From assembly GCA_027023175.1 (NCBI GenBank), contig JALVWW010000327.1:1-6038 (forward strand): a DNA stretch of 6,038 bases, written 5' to 3'. Below, in pieces: positions 1-5,724 of the stretch. Source of the stretch: Campylobacterales bacterium (GTDB taxonomy: Bacteria; Campylobacterota; Campylobacteria; Campylobacterales; JALSKU01). Each line of letters opens with the position of its first letter. Position 1 is the first letter of the stretch. The notes beneath the pieces are model-generated. The model was given only the letters and a program-made list of their open reading frames with translations, did no database searches and was not told the DNA's origin. The translations under genes were made by a program, and so were the position numbers.

Positions 1-90
1 CACTATAAGTGCAGATAAAATAACATGGGAAGCAAAAAGATATGTATGACCTTCTCCAAACAAACCTAAAAAAGTAAAAACTTCATTCAT
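1..90 (-). CDS. atpB: F0F1 ATP synthase subunit a, N-terminal fragment (cut by window edge)
   Basis: Subunit a forms the proton half-channels next to the c-ring in the membrane sector of ATP synthase. Only the first 30 codons are visible. They read MNEVFTFLGLFGEGHTYLFA and then a hydrophobic stretch (SHVILSALIV) that looks like the start of the first membrane helix; the frame stays open to base 1. This resembles the N-terminus of AtpB from Campylobacterota, where subunit a stands apart from the main atp operon. The ATG at 88-90 is preceded by GAGGA (99-103) at 8 nt, a good ribosome binding site. A second ATG at 84-86 is in another frame and soon stops. The call rests on recalled family resemblance over a short piece; the functional residues of helices 4 and 5 lie outside the window. 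Confidence 0.72.
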   Translation of the reverse strand, partial: MNEVFTFLGLFGEGHTYLFASHVILSALIV

Positions 91-120
91 TCCTTGTATC
101 CTCAAAAATAAATTAGATGA

Positions 121-129
121 ATTTTACCA
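121..129 (-). promoter_or_regulatory. Putative extended -10 sigma-70 promoter for atpB
   Basis: Read on the minus strand, this is TGGTAAAAT, a TGn-TAAAAT extended -10 element. It lies about 31 nt before the atpB start in a 70-nt AT-rich gap. Campylobacterota housekeeping promoters commonly have a -10 with an upstream TG and no clear -35, so its form fits. It would let atpB be expressed independently of the upstream flagellar and permease genes. This is a motif match only, and such AT-rich matches arise easily by chance. Confidence 0.4.
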
Positions 130-147
130 AAAAATCATTTAATACTT

Positions 148-168
148 CTTTAAATTAGCTTTAAATTA
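148..168. repeat. 10-bp direct repeat at the end of the DUF2400 gene
   Basis: CTTTAAATTA occurs at 148-157 and again at 159-168, one base apart. The second copy contains the stop codon of the DUF2400 gene. It does not form a good stem-loop and is not followed by a T-run in the direction of transcription, so I do not call it a terminator. It may be a small duplication or chance in AT-rich DNA. Confidence 0.35.
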
Positions 169-910
169 TTCTTTCTTGACCCAGGCGATAAAGTGCAAAG
201 TCATACTTGATAGGGTCTTTTTCATCAAACTCTTTAAGTTTTTCACTTAGTAAAATTACAGACTTAAAGTCATAAGTTTTTCTTTTTAACAGCCCCAGTT
301 TTTGTGAAACATGAAAAGTGTGAGTATCCAACGGAATCAAGAGAGAGCTTTTATCCACCTTTGTCCAAAGTCCGAAGTCGAGCCCTTTATCCCTTACCAT
401 CCATCTAAGGTACATATTCCATCTCTTGTATGGAGAACTGTTTTTGCTGCCTGGAATTTTACCTATAAGAAATTCATATCCTCTTGATCTGTAGGGATTG
501 ATATCATATATTAAGGTTATTATTTCTCTCAAACCATCCAATATGTTGTTATCTTTTTTATAACCTTTTAAAAAGATATTTTCTAAAGAAAACTCTTTTT
601 TCAGCCTACTTAAAGTGACAAAAAATTCCTGTACATCCCTAGATGTTTGAAATCTGTAGTAATAATTTTCAATATTTTTTCTGATAATTCTTTCATCTTT
701 ATCAAGAAGTGAAAAATCAAGCGTGGATAAAAACTTGACAATTTGATGGGCATTTCCGTATGCAAACAGTGCACAAATCAAAGAGATATATTCATCTTTG
801 TATTTTTGTGCTACCATAAGTGGGTCAGGTCTTTCCAAAGAGAGTTCATCATCTCTTTCTCTCTTTTTTAACTCACTATCCAAAAGCCTTTTAATATCTA
901 CATCAGTCAC
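161..910 (-). CDS. TIGR02757 / DUF2400 family protein, HhH-GPD-like
   Basis: A 249-residue protein of the TIGR02757 (DUF2400) family, whose function is, to my knowledge, not established. Numbered from the GTG start, visible family signatures are an AYGN segment (50-53), RWNMYLRWMVR (163-173) followed by DFGLW, the block IPLDTHTFHVSQKLGLL (192-208), and DPIKYDFALYRLG near the C-terminus (232-244). The LDTH block resembles the region around the catalytic Asp of endonuclease III-type HhH-GPD DNA glycosylases; the matching residue here is Asp195. No FeS-cluster cysteine motif is present. Two starts are possible: TTG at 911-913, and GTG at 908-910, which is better spaced (5 nt) from GAGAG at 916-920. 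The GTG start overlaps the end of the permease gene by 8 nt, suggesting translational coupling. Family membership is firm; a DNA-repair role is inference. Confidence 0.85.
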   Translation of the reverse strand: MTDVDIKRLLDSELKKRERDDELSLERPDPLMVAQKYKDEYISLICALFAYGNAHQIVKFLSTLDFSLLDKDERIIRKNIENYYYRFQTSRDVQEFFVTLSRLKKEFSLENIFLKGYKKDNNILDGLREIITLIYDINPYRSRGYEFLIGKIPGSKNSSPYKRWNMYLRWMVRDKGLDFGLWTKVDKSSLLIPLDTHTFHVSQKLGLLKRKTYDFKSVILLSEKLKEFDEKDPIKYDFALYRLGQERII

Positions 911-1712
911 CAAAGCTCTCTTTTTGATTTGTTTTGTGTTGTAAATAATCAGATATATTTACCAAAGAAAAAATCACCAAAAATATACAAAGCCCCGGAA
1001 AAAAACTGACCCACCATGCTATATCGATGACCTCTTTTCCTTCATTTAGTATAGTTCCCCAACTCATTTGCGGTGGAGTTATACCTATGCCTAAAAAACT
1101 AAGCCCGCTTTCAGCAAGTATTGCTCCACCGACTCCAAAAGTAAAACTTATAAAAAATATAGGAGCCAACAAAGGAGCAAAATATTTGAAAATGATTTTT
1201 ATATTGCTGACTTTTTCAAGTTTTAATATCTTTATATATGGCTTTGAAGCTATCTCAAAACTCTCACTTCGTATCATTCTTGCCATTGACATCCACCCTG
1301 TTATGGATATAACAAAAATCAGGACCCAAACAGAAGCGTTTATATAACTCACAAGGGCTAAAAGCAGAAAGAATGTGGGAAAAGTCAAAAACAGATCGAT
1401 AACTACAACCAAAACTTTATCGGTACTTTTTTGAAAAAAGCCTGCGCTTATTCCGACGATAAGACCTATAAGACTGGTTACAACAGAGCTTGCCAAGCCG
1501 ATATCAAGCGATACTTTTCCACCCTCTATTATTCTTGCAAGTATGTCTCGTCCCAGCCTGTCTGTTCCAAAGGGATGGGAAAAACTAGGGGGCAAAAGGA
1601 TAGAATTTTTGTGTATGAGATATGGCGATACATCATAAATATAACCACCGAGATATACAGCAATCACCAAAAATATCAACAATAAAATACTAACATAAGG
1701 AATCTTTACCAT
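903..1712 (-). CDS. ABC transporter inner-membrane permease, DppC/OppC type
   Basis: A 269-residue permease of the oligopeptide/dipeptide/nickel importer class (DppC/OppC/NikC). It has a short N-terminal membrane helix (about 6-24), then HPFGTDRLGRD (46-56), typical of the family just before the core domain. Several further hydrophobic helices follow, then LSFLGIGITPPQMSWGTIL (204-222) and a C-terminal WWVSFFPGL (233-241). The cytoplasmic EAA loop (about 144-186) aligns without gaps to relatives, but the usual Ala-Ala is Ile162-Leu163 and the near-invariant Gly is Lys167, so contact with an ATPase may be altered. No second permease, ATPase or binding protein is in view, so the substrate cannot be assigned. 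It starts 20 nt after flgK and lacks a clear Shine-Dalgarno site. An in-frame stop lies four codons upstream, so the ATG is the first possible ATG start. Confidence 0.87.
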   Translation of the reverse strand: MVKIPYVSILLLIFLVIAVYLGGYIYDVSPYLIHKNSILLPPSFSHPFGTDRLGRDILARIIEGGKVSLDIGLASSVVTSLIGLIVGISAGFFQKSTDKVLVVVIDLFLTFPTFFLLLALVSYINASVWVLIFVISITGWMSMARMIRSESFEIASKPYIKILKLEKVSNIKIIFKYFAPLLAPIFFISFTFGVGGAILAESGLSFLGIGITPPQMSWGTILNEGKEVIDIAWWVSFFPGLCIFLVIFSLVNISDYLQHKTNQKESFGD

Positions 1713-1732
1713 AAAGGTATTTTAACGAAATA

Positions 1733-3568
1733 TTACTGTTTTATGGATAAAAGATCCTGTAACATTTTATCAATTGCAGAAATTACTTTTGCATTTGCAC
1801 TATAAGCTGTTTGATATTTTAAAAGATTTGCCAACTCTTCATCTATATTAACACCGCTTATTGATTGTTGCTCTTGATATACTGCGTTATATATAGCTTC
1901 AGAAGTTTCCTGATCTCTACCGCTATTTTCAGCATCAGTTGCAATTTGTCCTGTCATATTTCTATAAAAACCGTCAGGAGTATCCTCTATAGTCAATCCA
2001 TTACTATATTTAAATTCAACATCATGATATTGAATTTGAAGCATATCATTTGCAACTTGATTATCACCATCAACTGGATTTTTATATGCATTTATTTTAG
2101 TTGGATCATCTATAAAATCACTCTTTAGTGAAATATTTGAAGCATTGTCTCCTGTTAAAAAAGCATTTATACCGGTAGCTCCGGCAAAATTTGTTCCATT
2201 ATCCTCTATGGCAATCTTATAATCATGCGTACCCTTTGGTTGAATAGATAGCACATGCCCATTTGTAGAATAAACTGCTGTAAAATAATCATCAAAATCA
2301 TTTGTCGAATTATTATCATTATTATCATCAGTAGAACTGTTTAATTGACCTATTATGCTTGCGCTACTACCATCATCCATGGTCGTATTATTATCTATAG
2401 TTATAGTTTTTCTACCTATTTCATTTCCATCGTTGTCATACATTACAACATCAAAATTACCTGCTTTAAAGTTATAATCACTTTGCACCAAAGAAGCATC
2501 ATCTTTTAAATCAAGCAAAGATGAATCCATTTTATCTACAGCACTTGCTGCATAAACTGAATTGGTTTTTTCTATCAATCCTTTTGCAAAAACATCTAAA
2601 GAGTCTATATAACTTTGGATTTTTCCATCTTTTGGATATGAAGTATCTTTATCTATCTCTCTACCGCGCAAATCTAAAATAGCCCCTATCTTTCCTCCTT
2701 GAATTTTTTGCCCTATATCAACTCTTGTACCATCTTGACTTTCATGGTAAACAGAATAATATGCACTTTCATTGCCTGAATTATCAAGAACAAGTGGGTG
2801 AAAAGTAGAACCATCTACAAATGATTCTCCAGAGATATTCAAATAATACTCTGTGCCACCGTCAGTTAAATTTCTATCTATGCTCATATCACTTTGCATA
2901 TCGCCCTTAAATACTGAAAAATCAAGAAGTTTTGCTAAAGATAGTTCTAAATTATCTCGTTCATCTCTTAAGTCATTTGCATTGTTGTGTTCAATAGACT
3001 CAGTATTTGCTATTTTTGCATTGAGGTCTGCTATCTTTTGACCGATAGAGTTTACTTCATCTATACTTGTCTTTAATTGTTCATTTAAAGCATCTTGAGT
3101 ATCCCTCACTCTTTGTCTTGTATCTTTAATATTGTTAGTAAATGTTATAGTGTTTTGTGCCAAATCTGTCTTGGTTGCAGAACTAGTTGGATTTGAGGCA
3201 AGAGAATTCCATGCATCAAAATAATTTTTCATATCATTTTGTAGCCCTACACCTTCAGTATCTGGAAAAAGATTTGCCACCCCTTCTAAAGTTTGTTGTG
3301 AATAATTATTATATTCGAGATTTGTGGAACTATCTCTGAGTCTACCAAAAACATACTCATTATGTATCCTTGTTATTGAAGTGGTTTCAACTCCTGCACC
3401 TACATCGCCAGGTACGAAATGAGAAGGTTCTTTAGCTTTGGTTACAACTCTTTGTCTGGTATATCCTTCAGTATCAGCATTTGCTATATTTTGACTCACT
3501 GTTCCCATTTGTAACTGAGATACATTTAACCCCGAATAACTTGTGTCCAATGTACTAAAAAGACTCAT
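1733..3568 (-). CDS. flgK: Flagellar hook-associated protein 1 (hook-filament junction)
   Basis: FlgK is exported through the flagellar type III apparatus and forms the first junction ring between hook and filament. The 611 residues match the roughly 600-residue FlgK of Campylobacter and Helicobacter. The N-terminus shows the rod/hook/HAP signature SQNIANADTEGYTRQ (25-39), with helical D0/D1 sequence following. The C-terminus has the matching amphipathic helix GVNIDEELANLLKYQTAYSA (572-591) ending in ISAIDKMLQDLL. The middle (about 210-540) is the variable exposed part. It holds an Asn/Asp-rich run at 412-429 and a hook-protein-like segment ending in DNGTNFAGATGINAFL. The start ATG overlaps the flgN stop by one base (TAATG). 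The upstream GTGAG is a weak ribosome binding site, so translation probably depends on coupling to flgN. No frameshift or internal stop is seen. Confidence 0.97.
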   Translation of the reverse strand: MSLFSTLDTSYSGLNVSQLQMGTVSQNIANADTEGYTRQRVVTKAKEPSHFVPGDVGAGVETTSITRIHNEYVFGRLRDSSTNLEYNNYSQQTLEGVANLFPDTEGVGLQNDMKNYFDAWNSLASNPTSSATKTDLAQNTITFTNNIKDTRQRVRDTQDALNEQLKTSIDEVNSIGQKIADLNAKIANTESIEHNNANDLRDERDNLELSLAKLLDFSVFKGDMQSDMSIDRNLTDGGTEYYLNISGESFVDGSTFHPLVLDNSGNESAYYSVYHESQDGTRVDIGQKIQGGKIGAILDLRGREIDKDTSYPKDGKIQSYIDSLDVFAKGLIEKTNSVYAASAVDKMDSSLLDLKDDASLVQSDYNFKAGNFDVVMYDNDGNEIGRKTITIDNNTTMDDGSSASIIGQLNSSTDDNNDNNSTNDFDDYFTAVYSTNGHVLSIQPKGTHDYKIAIEDNGTNFAGATGINAFLTGDNASNISLKSDFIDDPTKINAYKNPVDGDNQVANDMLQIQYHDVEFKYSNGLTIEDTPDGFYRNMTGQIATDAENSGRDQETSEAIYNAVYQEQQSISGVNIDEELANLLKYQTAYSANAKVISAIDKMLQDLLSIKQ

Positions 3569-3996
3569 TATGCACTCACTTTCAATAGAGAAAAACTTTT
3601 TGGATTGATTTTCTTATAGCTATCCATCTCTGTAGGAAAAATCTTATCAAATAAAGTTGTATAAAATTCATTTACAGCAACAACTAATTTAGTATATTCT
3701 TTATTTGCTTTATGCAACTCTTGAAGTTTGTCTTTAAGTGTTTCAAGACTTTTTTGTTCATCTTTACTCAACAACTCTGAAAGCTCTTTGTTGTTATTTT
3801 TTTTCATCAATTTTACTAATTCATTATCTAGTAAAGATTTTTGGCTTTCAAATACCTCTATAATTTCATCTTTTATTTTTGTTCTTTGGTATATAGCTTC
3901 ATTATTTGCTTGTTTAATATCCTTAATATCATCAAGCGTTAAAGCTGTCAAGTCTTCAATGTTTTTAATGGCACTTTTTAAGTAATGGTTTATCAT
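3568..3996 (-). CDS. flgN: FlgN-type export chaperone for FlgK (Cj1465-like)
   Basis: A 142-residue, strongly charged, Lys/Glu-rich protein with no signal peptide or membrane segment. It is predicted to be almost entirely helical, with a likely coiled coil over about residues 40-115. FlgN proteins bind the C-terminal ends of FlgK and FlgL in the cytosol and deliver them to the export gate. FlgN is poorly conserved, so the call rests on size, helical make-up and position: between flgM and flgK, as for Cj1465 in C. jejuni. Its stop codon overlaps the flgK start by one base, as expected for a chaperone made together with its cargo. The ATG at 3994-3996 follows GGGAG (4002-4006) at 5 nt; that site lies in the 3' arm of a small hairpin. 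Many database entries would call this hypothetical. Confidence 0.8.
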   Translation of the reverse strand: MINHYLKSAIKNIEDLTALTLDDIKDIKQANNEAIYQRTKIKDEIIEVFESQKSLLDNELVKLMKKNNNKELSELLSKDEQKSLETLKDKLQELHKANKEYTKLVVAVNEFYTTLFDKIFPTEMDSYKKINPKSFSLLKVSA

Positions 3997-4001
3997 TTTA
4001 T

Positions 4002-4020
4002 CTCCCGTATAAAGCGGGAA
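4002..4020 (-). promoter_or_regulatory. Small hairpin overlapping the flgN ribosome binding site
   Basis: On the minus-strand RNA, UCCCG (4015-4019) pairs with CGGGA (4003-4007) across a 7-nt loop, with a possible extra U-G pair outside. The 3' arm contains most of the GGGAG Shine-Dalgarno sequence of flgN. The structure sits in the 29-nt gap between the flgM stop and the flgN start. Folding would hide the ribosome binding site unless ribosomes finishing flgM open it. There is no U-run after it, so it is not a terminator. The pairing is seen in the sequence; the regulatory effect is inference. Confidence 0.45.
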
Positions 4021-4025
4021 AAGAG

Positions 4026-4229
4026 TTAAAGTAGAGTATCAGCTATCTTATTTGCAGTTTTATCAAGGTCTATTTTATAAGTACCTGCTTCAATGCTATT
4101 TTTGATAGATTCAACTTTACTCTCTTCCTTGCTTTTTATATTTTTATTTTGAACCTCTTGCTTGTCACTATTGTTGGAAATCTTATAGTTGTTAACCAAT
4201 GCATTTCCAACATTTACCTTTGAAATCAT
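4026..4229 (-). CDS. flgM: Anti-sigma-28 factor FlgM
   Basis: FlgM binds sigma-28 (FliA) and keeps late flagellar genes off until the hook-basal body is complete. The 67-residue protein is short compared with about 97 in enterobacteria but normal for Campylobacterota. The C-terminal SIKNSIEAGTYKIDLDKTAN (41-60) followed by KIADTLL is the conserved sigma-binding helical region. The N-terminal 40 residues are polar, rich in Asn, Lys and Ser, and likely unstructured. The ATG at 4227-4229 has AAGGA (4236-4240) at 6 nt. The 79-nt gap upstream holds a sigma-28-like promoter and a hairpin, so flgM can probably be transcribed on its own as well as by readthrough from flgI. Its position just before flgN and flgK matches Cj1464. 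Confidence 0.93.
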   Translation of the reverse strand: MISKVNVGNALVNNYKISNNSDKQEVQNKNIKSKEESKVESIKNSIEAGTYKIDLDKTANKIADTLL

Positions 4230-4243
4230 CTTTTATCCTTTTG

Positions 4244-4269
4244 AGGGTACCTATTATTAGAGGTGCCCT
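4244..4269. promoter_or_regulatory. Stem-loop in the flgM leader
   Basis: AGGGTACCT (4244-4252) and AGGTGCCCT (4261-4269) form a 9-bp inverted repeat around an 8-nt loop. Read as plus-strand RNA it is complete with one G-U pair and is followed by TAGTTTTTATA, so it looks like a weak terminator for antisense transcripts. Read as minus-strand RNA (the flgM leader) it has one C-A mismatch, no following U-run, and ends 3 nt before the AAGGA ribosome binding site. A role in flgM translation or mRNA stability is possible but unproven. Confidence 0.5.
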
Positions 4270-4285
4270 TAGTTTTTATACCCAT

Positions 4286-4311
4286 ATATCGACAATTTCA
4301 ATTTTTTTTTA
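4286..4311 (-). promoter_or_regulatory. Putative sigma-28 (FliA) promoter for flgM
   Basis: On the minus strand, CGATAT (4286-4291) matches the -10 of Campylobacterota sigma-28 promoters. TAAA (4308-4311) lies 20 nt further upstream, measured from T to C, within one base of the usual TAAA-to-CGATA distance. The TAAA overlaps the stop codon of the rod-binding gene and is followed by an A-run. Predicted transcription would begin near 4279, giving a leader of about 50 nt. Transcription of flgM by the sigma factor it inhibits is a known feedback in flagellated bacteria. A sigma-70-like TATAAA also occurs at 4275-4280, so the sigma assignment is not exclusive. Confidence 0.55.
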
Positions 4312-4599
4312 ACCTCTTTGTTTTAAAAAATTAAACAACAATTCACTAAATCCAAATCTTCCACTCAACTTATCACTCAGAGCATCGTTATACATAGATC
4401 TGTATATTTCGTCTCCTGCTCCTTTTGGAAAAAGTGAGTTATCTGACTTGATAGAAATATCTAAAACTTTTTTTATAAAAAATGCTTCAAACTTATCTGT
4501 TTGTTCTTTTAGTTTAGCATCATTATCATTTTTGATGATCTTCGGCATACTGTCTAAACTATTTAAAGCTATATAATTATCTACTCCTTCAACCTTCAT
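4309..4599 (-). CDS. flgJ: FlgJ-like flagellar rod-binding protein, single domain
   Basis: A 96-residue protein consisting of just the rod-binding domain (Rod_binding family), the part of FlgJ that caps or scaffolds the growing rod in the periplasm. The motifs LKEQTDKFEAFFIKKVLD (30-47), GAGDEIYRSMYNDALSDKLS (60-79) and FGFSELLFNFLKQ (82-94) are typical. The muramidase domain of enterobacterial FlgJ is absent, as in Cj1463 of C. jejuni; another enzyme must open the peptidoglycan. No signal peptide is seen, consistent with export through the flagellar apparatus. It begins 21 nt after flgI. The ATG at 4597-4599 lies inside a run of four heptanucleotide units, which also supply the GAAGG ribosome binding site. 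An in-frame TGA two codons upstream excludes a nearby earlier start. Confidence 0.9.
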   Translation of the reverse strand: MKVEGVDNYIALNSLDSMPKIIKNDNDAKLKEQTDKFEAFFIKKVLDISIKSDNSLFPKGAGDEIYRSMYNDALSDKLSGRFGFSELLFNFLKQRG

Positions 4600-4615
4600 C
4601 CTTCAACCTTCAACC
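4588..4615 (-). repeat. Four heptanucleotide tandem units over the flgJ-like start site
   Basis: On the minus strand the units are GGTTGAA, GGTTGAA, GGATGAA, GGTTGAA, followed by a further GGA. The third unit differs by one base (T to A), and this change creates the ATG start codon. The preceding units supply GAAGG ribosome binding sequence 7 nt before the ATG. The run covers most of the 21-nt gap after flgI and the first codons of the rod-binding gene. Copy number change would shift the distance to the ribosome binding site or create competing sites. Confidence 0.75.
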
Positions 4616-4620
4616 TGATT

Positions 4621-5670
4621 TTATATAATTTCCACATCAGCTCTTATGGCTCCGGCCTTCTTAATACTCTCTATGATAGATATGATATCTTTTGGCTTTG
4701 CACCAAGCTTTTGTAATGCTCTTGTAAGATTTGAAACCGTAACACTTTTCTTTTGCATATTTACACTAAGATTTTTTGTATCAATTGCAACTTTTTTACC
4801 TATTGCTATACTATTTTTATTACTGATAAGTTTATCTACGGGTTCTATTTTGATAGTGATATCTTTATGTGTTATTACAACGGGGTCTATTTTTATACCT
4901 ACTCCTGCTACTATGGTTCCCGTTCTTTCATCTATGACTATCTTTTCATCAGGCTTGTAAGCGATATCGGTTTCAAGTATTTTTGCCATAAAAGATATCA
5001 CACTCATATCATCCGGTCTTTTTAGATTGATGGTTTTTGGGTCTATGGCAACCGCTACTTTATCGTCAAACTCTGAATTGAGTGACTTTTCAATCTGCAT
5101 TGCGGTTTGAAAACTAGAGCGTTTTAGTGAAAGTTTTAAGTATCTTTTATCATATATATCATATGCGACATTTCTCTCTACAAGAGCACCGTCCAAAATA
5201 GTTCCGGCTGTAGGGTGGTTGAGTTCACCTCTTCCTCTTCCGTTTTTACCTCCTATACTGACAGAACCTTGGGCTAAAGCATATATCTTTCCGTCAACAC
5301 CTTTTAAAGGGGTTATCAAAAGCGTACCACCCTCAAGCGATTTGGCATCCCCGATAGAAGAGATAGTTACATCAAGCTTGTCCCCCTGTCTGGCAAAAGG
5401 TGGCAATTTGGCCGTAACAATTACAGCGGCTATATTTTTTGACTTGATATCTTTCGGGTCTATTTTGACATTAACTGTTTGAAGAAGGTTTGAGAGTGAT
5501 CTTACCGTAAAAGCTGAAGTTGTACCGTCGCCTGTACCGTTAAGACCCACTACAAGTCCGTATCCTATAACCTGGTTATTTCTGACACCTACGACACTTG
5601 CAATATTTTTTATCTTTTCTGCATACAAAAATGATGCTACCAGCATCAAAATCAATACTGTTTTCTTCAA
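4621..5670 (-). CDS. flgI: Flagellar P-ring protein FlgI
   Basis: FlgI forms the P-ring, the bushing around the flagellar rod in the peptidoglycan layer. The 349 residues start with a Sec signal peptide: KK, a hydrophobic core, and a likely cut after FLYA at residue 17. Family motifs are NQVIGYGLVVGLNGTGDGT (32-50), LPPFARQGDKLDVTISSIGD (89-108), GGTLLITPL (114-122), and TAGTILDGALVER (154-166). The C-terminus KAGAIRADVEII is also typical. The start is TTG at 5668-5670, chosen because AAGGA (5677-5681) stands 6 nt before it and the full signal peptide is kept. The next in-frame ATG is codon 9, which would cut the signal sequence. It lies 42 nt after rsmD, with a sigma-54 promoter-like sequence in between. 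It is followed by the rod-binding gene after 21 nt. Confidence 0.97.
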   Translation of the reverse strand: MKKTVLILMLVASFLYAEKIKNIASVVGVRNNQVIGYGLVVGLNGTGDGTTSAFTVRSLSNLLQTVNVKIDPKDIKSKNIAAVIVTAKLPPFARQGDKLDVTISSIGDAKSLEGGTLLITPLKGVDGKIYALAQGSVSIGGKNGRGRGELNHPTAGTILDGALVERNVAYDIYDKRYLKLSLKRSSFQTAMQIEKSLNSEFDDKVAVAIDPKTINLKRPDDMSVISFMAKILETDIAYKPDEKIVIDERTGTIVAGVGIKIDPVVITHKDITIKIEPVDKLISNKNSIAIGKKVAIDTKNLSVNMQKKSVTVSNLTRALQKLGAKPKDIISIIESIKKAGAIRADVEII

Positions 5671-5682
5671 CCCAAATCCTTC

Positions 5683-5695
5683 GTAATAGAATTAC
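5683..5695. repeat. Short palindrome at the predicted flgI transcript 5' end
   Basis: GTAAT (5683-5687) and ATTAC (5691-5695) flank a 3-nt centre. With the sigma-54 element upstream, the predicted transcription start falls near 5694, so the palindrome would cover almost exactly the first 12 nt of the flgI message. The stem is only 5 bp and AT-rich, so it may be meaningless or a weak 5' hairpin. Confidence 0.3.
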
Positions 5696-5702
5696 TTGAG
5701 TT

Positions 5703-5724
5703 AAAGCAAATACTATTCCAAAAA
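5703..5724 (-). promoter_or_regulatory. Putative sigma-54 (RpoN) promoter for flgI
   Basis: On the minus strand a T-run leads into TTGGAA (GG at 5718-5719). Exactly 10 nt later comes GC (5706-5707) within TTTGCTTT. This fits the obligatory GG-N10-GC spacing of sigma-54 promoters and the Campylobacterota form with GGAA and TTGCTTT. Predicted transcription starts near 5694, 24 nt before the TTG start of flgI. The element overlaps the stop codon of the methyltransferase gene, which may explain why the two genes sit so close. Rod, ring and hook genes in Campylobacter and Helicobacter are known to depend largely on sigma-54 with the FlgS/FlgR system. Confidence 0.7.

Noticed and set aside
1027..1685. 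Plus-strand open frames of 106 and 84 codons opposite the permease
   Set aside because: They lie wholly inside a well-supported minus-strand gene, have no recognisable motifs, and reflect complement reading of a hydrophobic coding sequence.
1713..1732. Promoter or terminator in the gap between flgK and the permease
   Set aside because: Only 20 nt, with no stem-loop of note and no convincing -10 element.
1865..3041. Plus-strand open frames of 87 and 62 codons opposite flgK
   Set aside because: Biased composition and no family resemblance; flgK is intact and certain on the other strand.
3728..3985. Plus-strand Ser/Leu-rich open frame of 85 codons opposite flgN
   Set aside because: Its composition is the antisense image of Lys/Glu-rich flgN; no ribosome binding site or homology is apparent.
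3569..3996. A separate sigma-54 promoter inside flgN for flgK
   Set aside because: I scanned for the minus-strand GG-N10-GC pattern and found only near misses with wrong spacing (for example around 3843-3857).
4244..4280. Rho-independent terminator between the rod-binding gene and flgM
   Set aside because: In the direction of the genes the stem is mismatched and not followed by a U-run; the T-rich stretch is on the wrong side.
4646..5482. Three plus-strand open frames opposite flgI
   Set aside because: Antisense shadows of flgI, one of them tyrosine/isoleucine-rich, with no plausible motifs.
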